A DNA stretch of 64,000 nt from JBOGEN01 sp050743265 (GTDB lineage Bacteria; Actinomycetota; Actinomycetes; JBOGEN01): contig JBOGEN010000203.1 in assembly GCA_050743265.1 (NCBI GenBank), forward strand, positions 1 through 64,000, read 5' to 3'. Shown here in pieces: positions 53,716-62,201 of this stretch. The number at the start of each line of letters is the position of its first letter. Within the stretch, counting starts at the first letter, position 1. The notes under the pieces are model-generated. The model worked only from the letters and a program-made list of their open reading frames with translations, was not told the origin of the DNA and did no database searches. The position numbers and the translations under genes were made by a program.

Positions 53716-55131
53716 TCAGACGCGAGCCGAGGCGAGCCCCGGCACGCGCGTGGCGAGCACGCGCGTCCTGAGGTAGCACCACCACGTCACGCCGAGGGAC
53801 AGGACGTAGAAGGCGAGGAAGGCGGTGAGCGCGGCGGTCACCTCCCCGGTCTGGGCGATCGAGAACCCGAAGGCCCGGGGGATGAAGAACCCGCCGATCG
53901 CCCCGATCGCGGACGTGAACCCGAGCACGGCCGCGCTCTCGCGGCGGCTCCGCGTCAGCGCCAGCTCGCGATCGACGCTGGACCCCGAGGGCACACCCTC
54001 GAGTGCCTGCGCGCGGAAGATGGCCGGGATCATCCGGAACGTGGACCCGTTCCCGATGCCCGTCGTTACGAACAGCAGCAGGAAAGCCCCGAGGAAGGCG
54101 GCGAAGCTGTCCGTCCGCAGGGCCCAGGACACGGCGAGCACGCCCAGGCCCATGACCGCGAAGTTCCAGAACGTCACGCGGCTCCCCCCGAGCCGGTCGG
54201 AAAGCCAGCCGCCGAACGGTCGTGCCACCGACCCGACGAGCGCGCCGAGGAAGGCGTACCGCGCGACCTCGATCGCGGGGAACTGGGTGCTGATGAGCAG
54301 TGGGAACGCGGCCGAGTAGCCGATGAACGACCCGAACGTGCCGAGGTAGAGGAAGGACATGACCCAGGTGTGACGCCGCCGTGTCACGACGACCTGGTCG
54401 CGGAACGACGACCTGGCGGTGCTGAGGTTGTCCATGAACAGCCATGCGCCGATCACGGCGACCGCGATGAGGGGCATCCACATCAGGCCGGCGTAGGCCA
54501 GGTGGATGCCGGCGCCGATGGCGATGACCGCGGGGACCGCGAGCTGGACGATGCTCACCCCGATGTTGCCCCCCGCCGCGTTCAGCCCCAGGGCGAACCC
54601 CTTGCGTCCCTCCGGGTAGAAGAACGAGATGTTGGCCATGCTCGAGGCGAAGTTGCCGCCTCCGACCCCGGCCGTCACCGCGGCGACGAGGAACATCCAG
54701 TACGGCGTGTCCGGCCGGCTCACGCAGGCGACGAGGAGCCCGGTAGGCAGGAGCAGGAGGAACGCACTGACCATCGTCCAGTTGCGCCCGCCGAACCTCG
54801 GGACGGCGAATGTGTACGGAAAGCGCATGAACGCGCCCACGAGGTTCGGCAGGGCGACGAGCCAGAACAGCTGGTCGACGGAGAAGTCGAAGCCGGCCGC
54901 CGGCAGGCTCACCGCCACGACGCTCCACAGCAGCCAGACGGAGAACCCGAGGTTCTCCGCGAGGATCGAGAAGGCGAGGTTGCGCCCGGCCACGCGGCGT
55001 CCTGTGCTCTCCCAGAACGCGGGGTCCTCGGGCGTCCACCTGTCGATCCATCGGCCTGGACGTCGCCTCAGGACATCCGCCTCGGCCACCTCGCCGGGCT
55101 CGGAACGGTCGGCGTGCGTGGTGACGGTCAT
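53716..55131 (-). CDS. narK: Nitrate/nitrite transporter, MFS NarK/NasA family
   Basis: 471 residues from the ATG at 55131, with GGGAGG nine bases upstream; GTG 55140 is an alternative. About 12 membrane helices. Both nitrate-signature regions are present: GGGNFASSMANISFFYPEG and GLNAAGGNIGVSIVQL. An N-terminal cytoplasmic stretch of about 55 residues precedes the first helix. It imports nitrate (perhaps exchanging nitrite) for the assimilatory reductases encoded immediately downstream. A GlnR-like box is 44 bp before the start. Confidence 0.95.
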   Translation of the reverse strand: MTVTTHADRSEPGEVAEADVLRRRPGRWIDRWTPEDPAFWESTGRRVAGRNLAFSILAENLGFSVWLLWSVVAVSLPAAGFDFSVDQLFWLVALPNLVGAFMRFPYTFAVPRFGGRNWTMVSAFLLLLPTGLLVACVSRPDTPYWMFLVAAVTAGVGGGNFASSMANISFFYPEGRKGFALGLNAAGGNIGVSIVQLAVPAVIAIGAGIHLAYAGLMWMPLIAVAVIGAWLFMDNLSTARSSFRDQVVVTRRRHTWVMSFLYLGTFGSFIGYSAAFPLLISTQFPAIEVARYAFLGALVGSVARPFGGWLSDRLGGSRVTFWNFAVMGLGVLAVSWALRTDSFAAFLGAFLLLFVTTGIGNGSTFRMIPAIFRAQALEGVPSGSSVDRELALTRSRRESAAVLGFTSAIGAIGGFFIPRAFGFSIAQTGEVTAALTAFLAFYVLSLGVTWWCYLRTRVLATRVPGLASARV

Positions 55132-55174
55132 AGCGTCCACCTCCCAAAGTCGAAAGGGACGCTAAGACGGGCGT

Positions 55175-55190
55175 GTTACCCCCAGGTCAC
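55175..55190 (-). promoter_or_regulatory. GlnR-like box upstream of the nitrate transporter
   Basis: Plus strand GTTAC-CCCCAG-GTCAC; in the direction of the gene this is GTGAC-n6-GTAAC. It fits the gTnAC-n6-GaAAC pattern bound by GlnR in actinobacteria, 44 bp upstream of the ATG, the same distance as the sister box before nasC. Confidence 0.6.
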
Positions 55191-55378
55191 ATCCAGGCGC
55201 ACCACGGAAAACTCCGTCGCACCGTGGCCACCCACGGGTGTGAGAACACACGGACGCCGCTGTGCAGCCGGGGGACCATCCGGATGGACGCGAGGAGCCC
55301 GCGAAGGACCGCACCTCATCCCACACCCGAGCCTCGACGTCGCCCGGCGCCGGTGCGAGAGGAGAAGGCGGAGGCGTC

Positions 55379-56116
55379 TTACAGAGTGCGGGCGTTGTCT
55401 TCTCCGGCGCGGAGGAACAGCTCGGAGCGACGGAGTCGGAACTCGGTCGGGAGGACCTGGATGTCCCTGATGCGGTCGATTCGGAAGGAGCGGATGTCGT
55501 CACGGAGGCGGTCCCAGGTGAGCGCGTACCAGATGGGGACGTTGTAGTAGAGGAACTGCAGCTCGATCTCGCGTTCGCTGAGGGTTCCGTGTTGGTCCTG
55601 GTACCGGATCAGGGCGAGCCGCTGGTTTGCGAAGGCGTCGAGCAGCGGTTTGGTCAGCCCCGCTGCCGGTGCGACGTAGGTTGCCAACACCCGATCCGAG
55701 GCCAGCTCACCGACGAGGACGCGGCGCCGCATGGCGAGGATTCGTCGCGCCTGGGTGGGCGCGAACGCTGCGCTGACCTTGCGTACGATCGAGCGTGAGT
55801 CCTCGAGCAGGAGTGGGGAACCCACCTTCTCGGCGATGGTCAGGCTGACCAGCAGCCCAACGGCTTCCGACTGGTTGAGGTGTACCCGGCCCAGGGACCA
55901 GCCCTGCTCCAGGCGAAGGCCCCCGCCCCTCCCGCGATCGGCATCGATCGGTGTGCCGAGATCGCGGAGGACCGCCAAGTCGCGATGCATGGTCCTCACG
56001 CTGACCCCGAGCTCGCCAGCCAGCTCCGCCGCGGTCGTGTAGTCGCGTTCGGCCAGCTGGATCTTCAGCGCCTCCAGCCGCTCGATCCGGCTTCGCCCGG
56101 CCCGCCCGCTGACCAC
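55379..56116 (-). CDS. HTH/WYL-domain transcriptional regulator
   Basis: 245 residues from a GTG at 56116. N-terminal winged helix (RIERLEALKIQLAERDYTTA, LGVSVRTMHRDLAVLRDLG) of the DeoR-like/HTH_11 type, followed by a WYL-type domain (IRYQDQHGTLSEREIELQFL, WYALTWDRLRDDIRSFRIDR). Here the usual WYL triplet reads IWYALTW. Such regulators respond to nucleic-acid or small ligands. It is divergent from a small Dabb/ABM-like gene, with a palindrome between them that is the likely operator. Confidence 0.88.
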   Translation of the reverse strand: MVSGRAGRSRIERLEALKIQLAERDYTTAAELAGELGVSVRTMHRDLAVLRDLGTPIDADRGRGGGLRLEQGWSLGRVHLNQSEAVGLLVSLTIAEKVGSPLLLEDSRSIVRKVSAAFAPTQARRILAMRRRVLVGELASDRVLATYVAPAAGLTKPLLDAFANQRLALIRYQDQHGTLSEREIELQFLYYNVPIWYALTWDRLRDDIRSFRIDRIRDIQVLPTEFRLRRSELFLRAGEDNARTL

Positions 56117-56125
56117 CCAACAAAT

Positions 56126-56142
56126 ATGACAGTGGGAGTCAT
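56126..56142. promoter_or_regulatory. Palindromic operator between the WYL regulator and the Dabb/ABM-like gene
   Basis: ATGAC-AGTGGGA-GTCAT is a perfect 5-bp inverted repeat with a 7-bp spacer, flanked by AT-rich ends (AAAT and GTTTG); TGTCA follows shortly after. It lies ten bases upstream of the regulator GTG and 44 bp upstream of the divergent ATG, suitable for autoregulation. Confidence 0.55.
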
Positions 56143-56185
56143 GTTTGTCACTACCGTGGGGCCATCGACGGAAGGAGCACCCACC

Positions 56186-56482
56186 ATGCACATCGCGGTC
56201 GCGCCGTTCACGCTCAAGCCCGGCATCACACAGGAAGCACTGCTGCGCCGGTCGGACGACTTCGAGGAGAAGTTCGTCCAGAAGCAGGACGGCATCCTCA
56301 AGCGGATCCTCGTCCAGGACGCCGAGGGCAGCTACGCCGACATTGTGTTCTTCGAGGACCAGGAAGCCATCGACCGCGTGGTCGAGGCCGAGCAGAACAG
56401 CGAGGTCTGCGCCGCGTTCTTCTCGATCATGGAAGACGACGGCTCTCACCGCGTCTACGAGGCCCTCAAGACCTACGAGTGA
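56186..56482 (+). CDS. Dimeric alpha/beta-barrel (Dabb/ABM-like) protein
   Basis: 98 residues preceded by GAAGGAG. The pattern MHIAVAPFTLKPGITQEALL, GILKRILVQDAEGSYADIVFF, then an alpha-helix is the ferredoxin-like ABM/Dabb fold. Members bind aromatic or haem ligands or act as cofactor-free oxygenases; no catalytic residues are clear. Its stop overlaps the start of the DNA alkylation repair gene (TGATG), so the two were co-translated, under the WYL regulator. Confidence 0.78.
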   Translation: MHIAVAPFTLKPGITQEALLRRSDDFEEKFVQKQDGILKRILVQDAEGSYADIVFFEDQEAIDRVVEAEQNSEVCAAFFSIMEDDGSHRVYEALKTYE

Positions 56483-57626
56483 TGGCAGCGCCACGGGTTC
56501 CCCTCAAGGAGCAGCTGCTCAACCACGACAAGGTCTCGCTGATCGCGGCCGAGCTCAAGGGCGTGCATGCCGCGTTCAGAAAGGACGAGTTCGTCCACCA
56601 CGTGCTGGACAAGTTCCCGGAACTCGAACTCAAGGCCCGCATCGCCTGGATCGCCACATGCCTGGAGGCACACCTGCCGGGCGACTACCGGCGGGCAGTG
56701 GGCATCATCCTCCGCTCACTGCCCGCCCCCAACGATCCGTCGCTCTCCGACGGCGACTTCGGCGACTTCATCTATGCCCTCTACGCCGAGCTCGTCGCCC
56801 GGCAGGGATGCACTCAGGGCGACCTGGAGTTCTCGCTCAGCGCCCTCCGTGAACTCACCATGCGCTTCTCGGCGGAAGACGCGATCAGGCCGTTCATCAA
56901 CGCGTTCCCCGACGACGTGCTGGCCGCGCTCAGCTCCTGGACCGGCGATGAGCACTACCACGTCCGCAGGCTCTGCAGCGAAGGCACGCGACCCAAGCTC
57001 CCCTGGTCGAAGGCGCTGGAGACCCCGCCGGAGGCCGCCATCCCCATTCTCGACAAGCTCTACTGCGACTCGACACGGTTCGTCACCCGGTCCGTCGCCA
57101 ACCACATCAACGACATCTCCAAACTCGACGCGGAACTCGCGGTCGACACCCTCGAACGATGGACGAAAGCCGGACGGCAGCACCAACACGAGATGGACTA
57201 CCTCGTCCGACACGCAACGAGGTCACTGACCAAGGCGGGACACCCCCGAGCACTCGCGCTCATCGGCATCCCGCCGCACGCACCCGTCGCGGTATCGCGA
57301 CTCGCAGTCGCCAAGCGCGTCGAACTCGACACCGCACTCGAGTTCTCGTTCGACATCCACGCGAGCGAGGACGCCGAGGTCATCGCCGACTACGCCATCT
57401 ACTACCCGGGCAGCTCAGGCAAGCTGACCCGGCGCAAGATCTCAAGCTCAGACGGCTCTCCCTCGCCAAGGGCGAGCCGCACACGGTCAGCAAGCGCCAC
57501 ACGCTCCGTGGCGACATGACGACACAGGCCATTCGCCCCGGGCGGCACGAACTGGAACTGCTCATCAACGGCAACCCCAAGGGCAGGCGTGCCTTCCAGG
57601 TCCTTGAAGCCTCTACCAGCCCATGA
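56482..57626 (+). pseudogene. DNA alkylation repair protein (AlkD-like HEAT repeats), C-terminal frameshift
   Basis: About 320 residues read well as an AlkD-like HEAT-repeat glycosylase (LELKARIAWIATCLEAHLPG, FGDFIYALYAELVA, STRFVTRSVANHINDISK, DYLVRHATRSLTKAGHP). At about 57441 the frame breaks: AAGATCTCAAG where an extra base would restore KILKLRRLSLAKG and the family C-terminus (HTVSKRHTLRGDMTTQ, HELELLINGNPKGRRAF) to a TGA at 57624. Without correction the protein ends in an unrelated Ser/Arg-rich tail. Either a recent inactivating deletion or a sequencing error; the intact length would be about 381 residues, normal for the family. Confidence 0.8.
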
Positions 57627-57955
57627 CAGCCCCGAGTCAGCGACCCGCGCCCCTCAATCCACAGACACCGGCGAGACAGTCGACCCGGACCAACTGGCCG
57701 AGTACGAACGCCGGCTCGACGCGCTCGACCGCGGACGGCTCACCCGGCAACGCGAAGCCTGCAAGCAGCTTCAGGCCGAGCGCGTGGCGCCGACCCGGGC
57801 TACCGTCACCCGAGGGCCTGCCAGCTCCTCGACCATGGCTGGCGCGACTGGCCTGCTCAGAAGGGGGGAACGGCGGAGAGGCATGAGCACGACCCCCACC
57901 GTTCAAGGCGCACGCCCCACGTGGGAACTCCGCGCGTCACGCCGTGGCCTACCGG
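57627..57955. other. 329-bp stretch with a possible decayed reading frame
   Basis: An ATG at 57623 overlaps the stop of the alkylation repair gene, but its frame soon turns unlike protein. In another frame, 57675-57805 reads VDPDQLAEYERRLDALDRG and RQREACKQLQAERV, which looks coding and helical. This may be a second frameshifted gene, but I cannot name it. Confidence 0.3.
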
Positions 57956-58897
57956 CTAGGTCAGATCGAACTCTGCCCACACTGGGCGGTGGTCCGACCC
58001 CGCCGCGTCCCTGCGCTCCCCAGGGTCCTCGGTGACCGATCCGACCTGGGTAGCCACGGTGCTCACGGTCTTCACCCGACCCACCAGCGCATGGCTGACC
58101 AACAGATGATCGATGAGCTCACCACGGCCCTCGAAGACACGAGAGAACCGCTGCTCCACCGGGATCAGCGGCGCCAGGTTCCACAACCGCGACCCGTCGC
58201 CCCGGTCGGCCCGGTCGAACCCGCCCCCGCCCAGCTCCGAACCCGGAGGGCCCTGCAGCGACTGGGTCGTGGCCGCTTCCGGCTCGTCGTTGAGGTCCCC
58301 GGCCACCACGACGGCGCGGCGACGCCCATCTGCGGCAAGGAGCCCCGTGACGTAGGCCCGTACGGCCGCCGCCTCACCCGCCCGCCGATGCAGCGCGTAG
58401 ACGCCGCAGCGGACCCGCTCGTCCTCGTCGAGAGGGTGGAACCGACCACCCGGGAAGGTCAACAGCTTGCTCTTCAGATGGCTGCTGACCACGTCGATCC
58501 CGACCCCTTCGACCTCGGCGTGGACCCGCAGCGCCGGCCGGCCCATCGCTGCGATGGTGGAGCCGTCGTCACCGACCTGGATGGGCAGCAGCCGGTCCGG
58601 GAAGGCCACCACCTGCTCAACTTCGCTCAACGGGAACCGGGAAAGCACCCCGACCCGAATACCACGCCCATCCGGGCCGGCCAACGCCGTGTGCCAGGTG
58701 CCGCCAAGCCTGCCCACCAAGTCGCCCAAGGCTGCCGGCTGGCCCACCTCTTGCACCGCCAACACATCCGGCGCCAGCCCGGTGATGGTCTCGGCCAGCG
58801 AGTCCAGCTTGGCCTCGTAGGCCGCACCCGAGGACGGACCGGCCTCCACGCCCGGACGGAACAGGTTCTCCACATTCCATGTGGCGATGACGACCAT
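57956..58897 (-). CDS. Endonuclease/exonuclease/phosphatase family protein
   Basis: 313 residues from the ATG at 58897 (GGGGGG upstream). EEP-fold motifs: IATWNVENLF (first strand, metal Asn/Glu), VLAVQEVG with metal Glu, SHLKSKLLTF, VVVAGDLNDEPE, LIDHLLVSHAL, and terminal SDHRPVWAEF with the catalytic Asp-His. It hydrolyses phosphodiester or phosphoester bonds with Mg2+. No signal peptide, so probably intracellular. Substrate (DNA, RNA or inositol phosphate) unknown. Confidence 0.9.
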   Translation of the reverse strand: MVVIATWNVENLFRPGVEAGPSSGAAYEAKLDSLAETITGLAPDVLAVQEVGQPAALGDLVGRLGGTWHTALAGPDGRGIRVGVLSRFPLSEVEQVVAFPDRLLPIQVGDDGSTIAAMGRPALRVHAEVEGVGIDVVSSHLKSKLLTFPGGRFHPLDEDERVRCGVYALHRRAGEAAAVRAYVTGLLAADGRRRAVVVAGDLNDEPEAATTQSLQGPPGSELGGGGFDRADRGDGSRLWNLAPLIPVEQRFSRVFEGRGELIDHLLVSHALVGRVKTVSTVATQVGSVTEDPGERRDAAGSDHRPVWAEFDLT

Positions 58898-59692
58898 CAC
58901 GCCCCCCAAGGTCAGCCGCTTCGCACCCCGCAGAGCCTAAGACCTCCGACCCAACCACCTCGCGACGTCGGCGGCGACAACCGGCGCGCCGCCGGCGGTC
59001 GCATCTGAGATGCGGTCGGCGAGGTCGGAGACGCCGGTGGCCCCCGGTGCGGCACGCTCGTCCCGTTGAACGCGCGGCACCCGGGCATCCGCTGACAAGA
59101 GGGCGTCCGCGAGGTCGACAGCCCAGAACACGGGAAGCACGCTCTTGATGGGCGAGGGCTCTGGCTGGTGCCGTCCGCGGTGTGGTCCCGGCCAGGCGTG
59201 GCGCTGCACTGGGAACAACCCGCCCTCACACGGACCGCAGGCAGGCCGTTCTCGGCGTCACGCGCTCCCGGATCATGAGGACGCTCGCAGAGCGGGCCCA
59301 CACCACTAGCAGCCTTTCCGCCTCGGTGGGGATCAGCCCCGCCTCGGCGTCCACCCACGCCGCTGCCCTGCCAGAAGACGGTGGCTATGACCGACACGCC
59401 ACTTAACGTCCTCCGTATTGAACTCAGTCATACAGTGCTGACTCTGTAGACCGCGCGGGGACGGTTTCTGACCCCCGTAGGTCGTTGCCGGGGCCGCCGT
59501 AGCCGACGTCGCGTCCCACGTCCTGGAGTCGTGGCTCGTCGTTGTGGCCCGTTTGTGGCCAGGTTCGAGTCCGGCCTCAGAGTCTCGGATCGACGGGCTC
59601 GGACTCCAGGGCGAGGACGGCGAAGACCGCTTGGTGCACCTTCCAGAGTGCCTCGTGGTCAACAAAGGCCGTGAGTGCTTCGAGTCCCAGCT
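58898..59692. other. 795-bp stretch without an intact gene
   Basis: On the minus strand, 58937-59140 encodes a coding-like segment (VLPVFWAVDLADALLSADAR then VSDLADRISDATAGGAPVVA and DVARWLGRRS) that lacks a credible beginning and could be the 3' remnant of a lost gene. The remainder, 59150-59692, contains no frame with a ribosome binding site or recognisable motif. Confidence 0.35.
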
Positions 59693-60881
59693 TCAGTCAT
59701 CGTTGCCCTCCCTCCGGGTGAAGATCGCCATCTGCGTCGGGGCGCCGAGGGCTTCGTCCAGGTCCCAGATGCCTCGGCGCTCGACCTGGTAGCCGTAGGT
59801 CGTGGCGACGCGGTCGGACCACTCGGAGAACTCCGCGCGGGTCCACTCGAACCGGTGGTCGGGGTGCCGCCTGCCCACGAGCCCTTCGTAGAGCACGTTG
59901 TACTCGCTGTTGGGAGTGGTCACGATGACAGCGCCAGGCTTGGCCGTATCGAATACGACGCGTTCGAGGGCCTCCAGCCGCGGAAGGTCGACATGCTCGA
60001 CGACTTCCATCAGCACGGCGGCGTCGAAGCCGGCGAACCGCTCGTCCTCGTAGGTGAGGGCGCTCTGGAACAGCTCGACACGCGCGGCTTGCCGCTCGCT
60101 CATCTGCTCGACGCGCAGACGTCGTGCGGCGTACTGCAGGGACCGGGCAGACACGTCGGATCCGACGATCCGAGTGAACGCTGGGGTCTTGACCAGTCCG
60201 TCGAGGAGCTGACCCGGGCCGCAGCCCAAATCGATGACGGACTTGGCCCCCAGTTCGAGCAGGACCTGGTGGACCGCTTGGTGCCGTTGGGTGTTGAGCG
60301 GCATCCGCTTCTCCTCCGGCTGCAGGACTTCCTCGTCCACGGCCGGCTCGAGGGCGGACTCGTCCTCGTCGCCGAGCTCGGCGAGCCGGGCGAGCGCGAC
60401 GCGGGTCAGTCCGCCACGGCGGCCGAGGTAGCGGCGGGTGATGAGGTTCGCGTCCGGGTGGGTGGCGAGCCAGCCCACGCCCGACCGCATGAGCTTGTCG
60501 ACCTCCTCGGGGCTTTGCCAGTAGTGCTTGGACTCATCCAGCACCGGCAACAAGACGTACAACTGGTTCAGCGCATCGGCGAGCCGCACCGTGCCACTCC
60601 GCCATGGCCACTCCCAGCAGGGACGAGGCGGCGTAGGACCGGTCGTTGACGTACTGGGCGAGGCTGAAGTCCGGGGCGTTCTTGGCGCGGGACCTCGCAA
60701 GGCGGATCGGGTCGACGTCGAGCATGAGCGCGACGGTGCAGCGCTCCTCGGTCGCTTCCGGGTAGAAGACCGTCGCCGTGCCGAACGACTGCTTGAAATC
60801 CTGCACGCGATCGGGGTGCTTGTGCAGGAGGTAGCCGAGGTCGGTCGCCGGCTGGTGGGTCGTCGACACGGTCAGAAGCAC
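59693..60881 (-). pseudogene. Bacterial Hen1 RNA 3'-terminal ribose methyltransferase, internal deletion
   Basis: From a GTG at 60881 the minus strand encodes the start of bacterial Hen1 (LLTVSTTHQPATDLGYLLHK, FYPEATEERCTVALMLDVDP, APDFSLAQYVNDRSYAASSL). Near 60610 it jumps out of frame into a much later part of the family (SGTVRLADALNQLYVLLPVL), so roughly 70 residues are missing and the frame is broken at GGAGTGGCACGG. The C-terminal methyltransferase is intact: VIDLGCGPGQLL, metal-binding EVVEHVDLPRL, TTPNSEYNVLY, RRHPDHRFEW. Hen1 normally marks RNA repaired by Pnkp; no pnkp is visible. Whether the C-terminal half is still expressed from an internal start is open. Confidence 0.78.
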
Positions 60882-60998
60882 GCGCTCAGTCTGCCCGAAT
60901 AGGGCGACCCCCTTTCGGTCTGTAGCCGATAGTCCCGATCCCGGGGAATCAGTCCGTCGACTCGAAGGCTGAAGGAATGCCGCCGCCAAGTCACGCCA

Positions 60999-61180
60999 GC
61001 CCTCAGACCGGTCCTGGTGATCGTCGGCGCTCAGGACGCGATGCTCGACTCGCTCGACACCGCTCGGCGGCTGGACCAGTGCTTCCCCAGGCGACCGTCC
61101 GCCTCCTCCCCGATGTCGGGCACTCCGTCGTCGGCCAGACAGCCCCGATCCTCGACTTCCTGCACGATCGCCAGACCTGA
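60999..61180 (+). pseudogene. 3' remnant of an alpha/beta hydrolase gene
   Basis: PVLVIVGAQDAMLDSLDTA then, after a one-base shift near 61086, QATVRLLPDVGHSVVGQTAP and ILDFLHDRQT-stop. This is the typical C-terminal third of an alpha/beta hydrolase, with acid residue (GAQD) and catalytic His (DVGH). The 5' two-thirds, including the nucleophile, is missing. Confidence 0.65.
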
Positions 61181-61188
61181 CTCGTTCG

Positions 61189-62154
61189 TCAGCTGCCCTC
61201 CGGCATCCGGATGCCCGAGGCGGCCGCCGGACGATGTGTGAACCGTGCGGTGACCACCGCCTTCTCGCGCACGGACAGCGTCACCTCGGTGAACCCGGCA
61301 CGCCGCCCACGTCGCAGTGACCGGGCCTGCACGCCCATCTCGCGACCGTCGGCCGGGCGAAGGTACTGCGCGTACCCGTCGGACAGGGCCCACTCCGGCC
61401 CCATCACGGCCTCTGCCGCAGCCGCCGCGATGCCGTACAACGCGCCTCCTTGCACGTGGCCGACCCGGTTGCCCACCGCACGCGTCACGGGGACCACGCC
61501 GCACAGCGCACCGTCCTCGCGCTCCTCGAGCGCCCGGGGCTCGGTCAGCAGTGCCGCGACGGAGCACGTCCGTGCCCGGGCCTGGGTCTCGAGGCTCTGG
61601 ACCTCCGCCACGGCCTCCCGCTCCTGCGCGTCCAGGTCGTCGGGGACCAGGACAGGAAGCGCGACGTCCGCATCGGACTCCCACGGCAAGGGCGCGAGCA
61701 CACGTCCGTCGGGGGACGGCAGGACGACGAACCACCCGTGCGCAGCGAGCACGGGCTGCCCACCGGAGTCCTCGACCGTGCAGTGTGTGTGCCCATCCCC
61801 CGGATCGCCGGTGGACCAGAGAACCCGCGCGGTCGCGGTGAGCCGTCCCGGCGCGGGCTCCCGGAGATGGTGCAGGCTCAGCGACGTCGTCCCCAGCCGC
61901 AGGCCGGCGCCGAGCGCACTGCGTACCGCCGAGCCCATCGCCAGGTCCGCCAGGCTCGCCAGCTCTCCCGGGGAGCCGGCGCACCCGGTGCCCGGGGAGG
62001 TCTGCGGGTCGAGGACCAGCCGCTCGCCCGCGCCTCCCGGGGCACCGATTCCCAGGAAGTGTCCGTAGAAGTGCATGCCGAGCGCTCGGGTGCGGGCGAC
62101 TGCGACGAGTGCCCGGTCGCGGACGGCGAGGCTTGGGTCCACTGACGTGTGCAT
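61189..62154 (-). CDS. Double-hotdog acyl-CoA thioesterase-like protein
   Basis: 321 residues from the ATG at 62154, preceded by GAGGA; an ATG at 62166 is in frame. Two hotdog folds: the first (about 45-150) includes ASLADLAMGSAVRSALG, the second (about 215-315) includes the typical VGHVQGGALYGIAAAAAEAV segment with the HxxGG-like catalytic context. PaaI/4HBT-type proteins hydrolyse acyl-CoAs. Located beside a CoA-transferase and an IclR regulator, suggesting a shared acyl-CoA pathway. The second domain keeps the clearer active-site motif. Confidence 0.82.
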   Translation of the reverse strand: MHTSVDPSLAVRDRALVAVARTRALGMHFYGHFLGIGAPGGAGERLVLDPQTSPGTGCAGSPGELASLADLAMGSAVRSALGAGLRLGTTSLSLHHLREPAPGRLTATARVLWSTGDPGDGHTHCTVEDSGGQPVLAAHGWFVVLPSPDGRVLAPLPWESDADVALPVLVPDDLDAQEREAVAEVQSLETQARARTCSVAALLTEPRALEEREDGALCGVVPVTRAVGNRVGHVQGGALYGIAAAAAEAVMGPEWALSDGYAQYLRPADGREMGVQARSLRRGRRAGFTEVTLSVREKAVVTARFTHRPAAASGIRMPEGS

Positions 62155-62201
62155 GCTGATCCTCATCTGGTGAAGGGGCTGCCGGTTCTGCGCGGGCAGC
62201 G

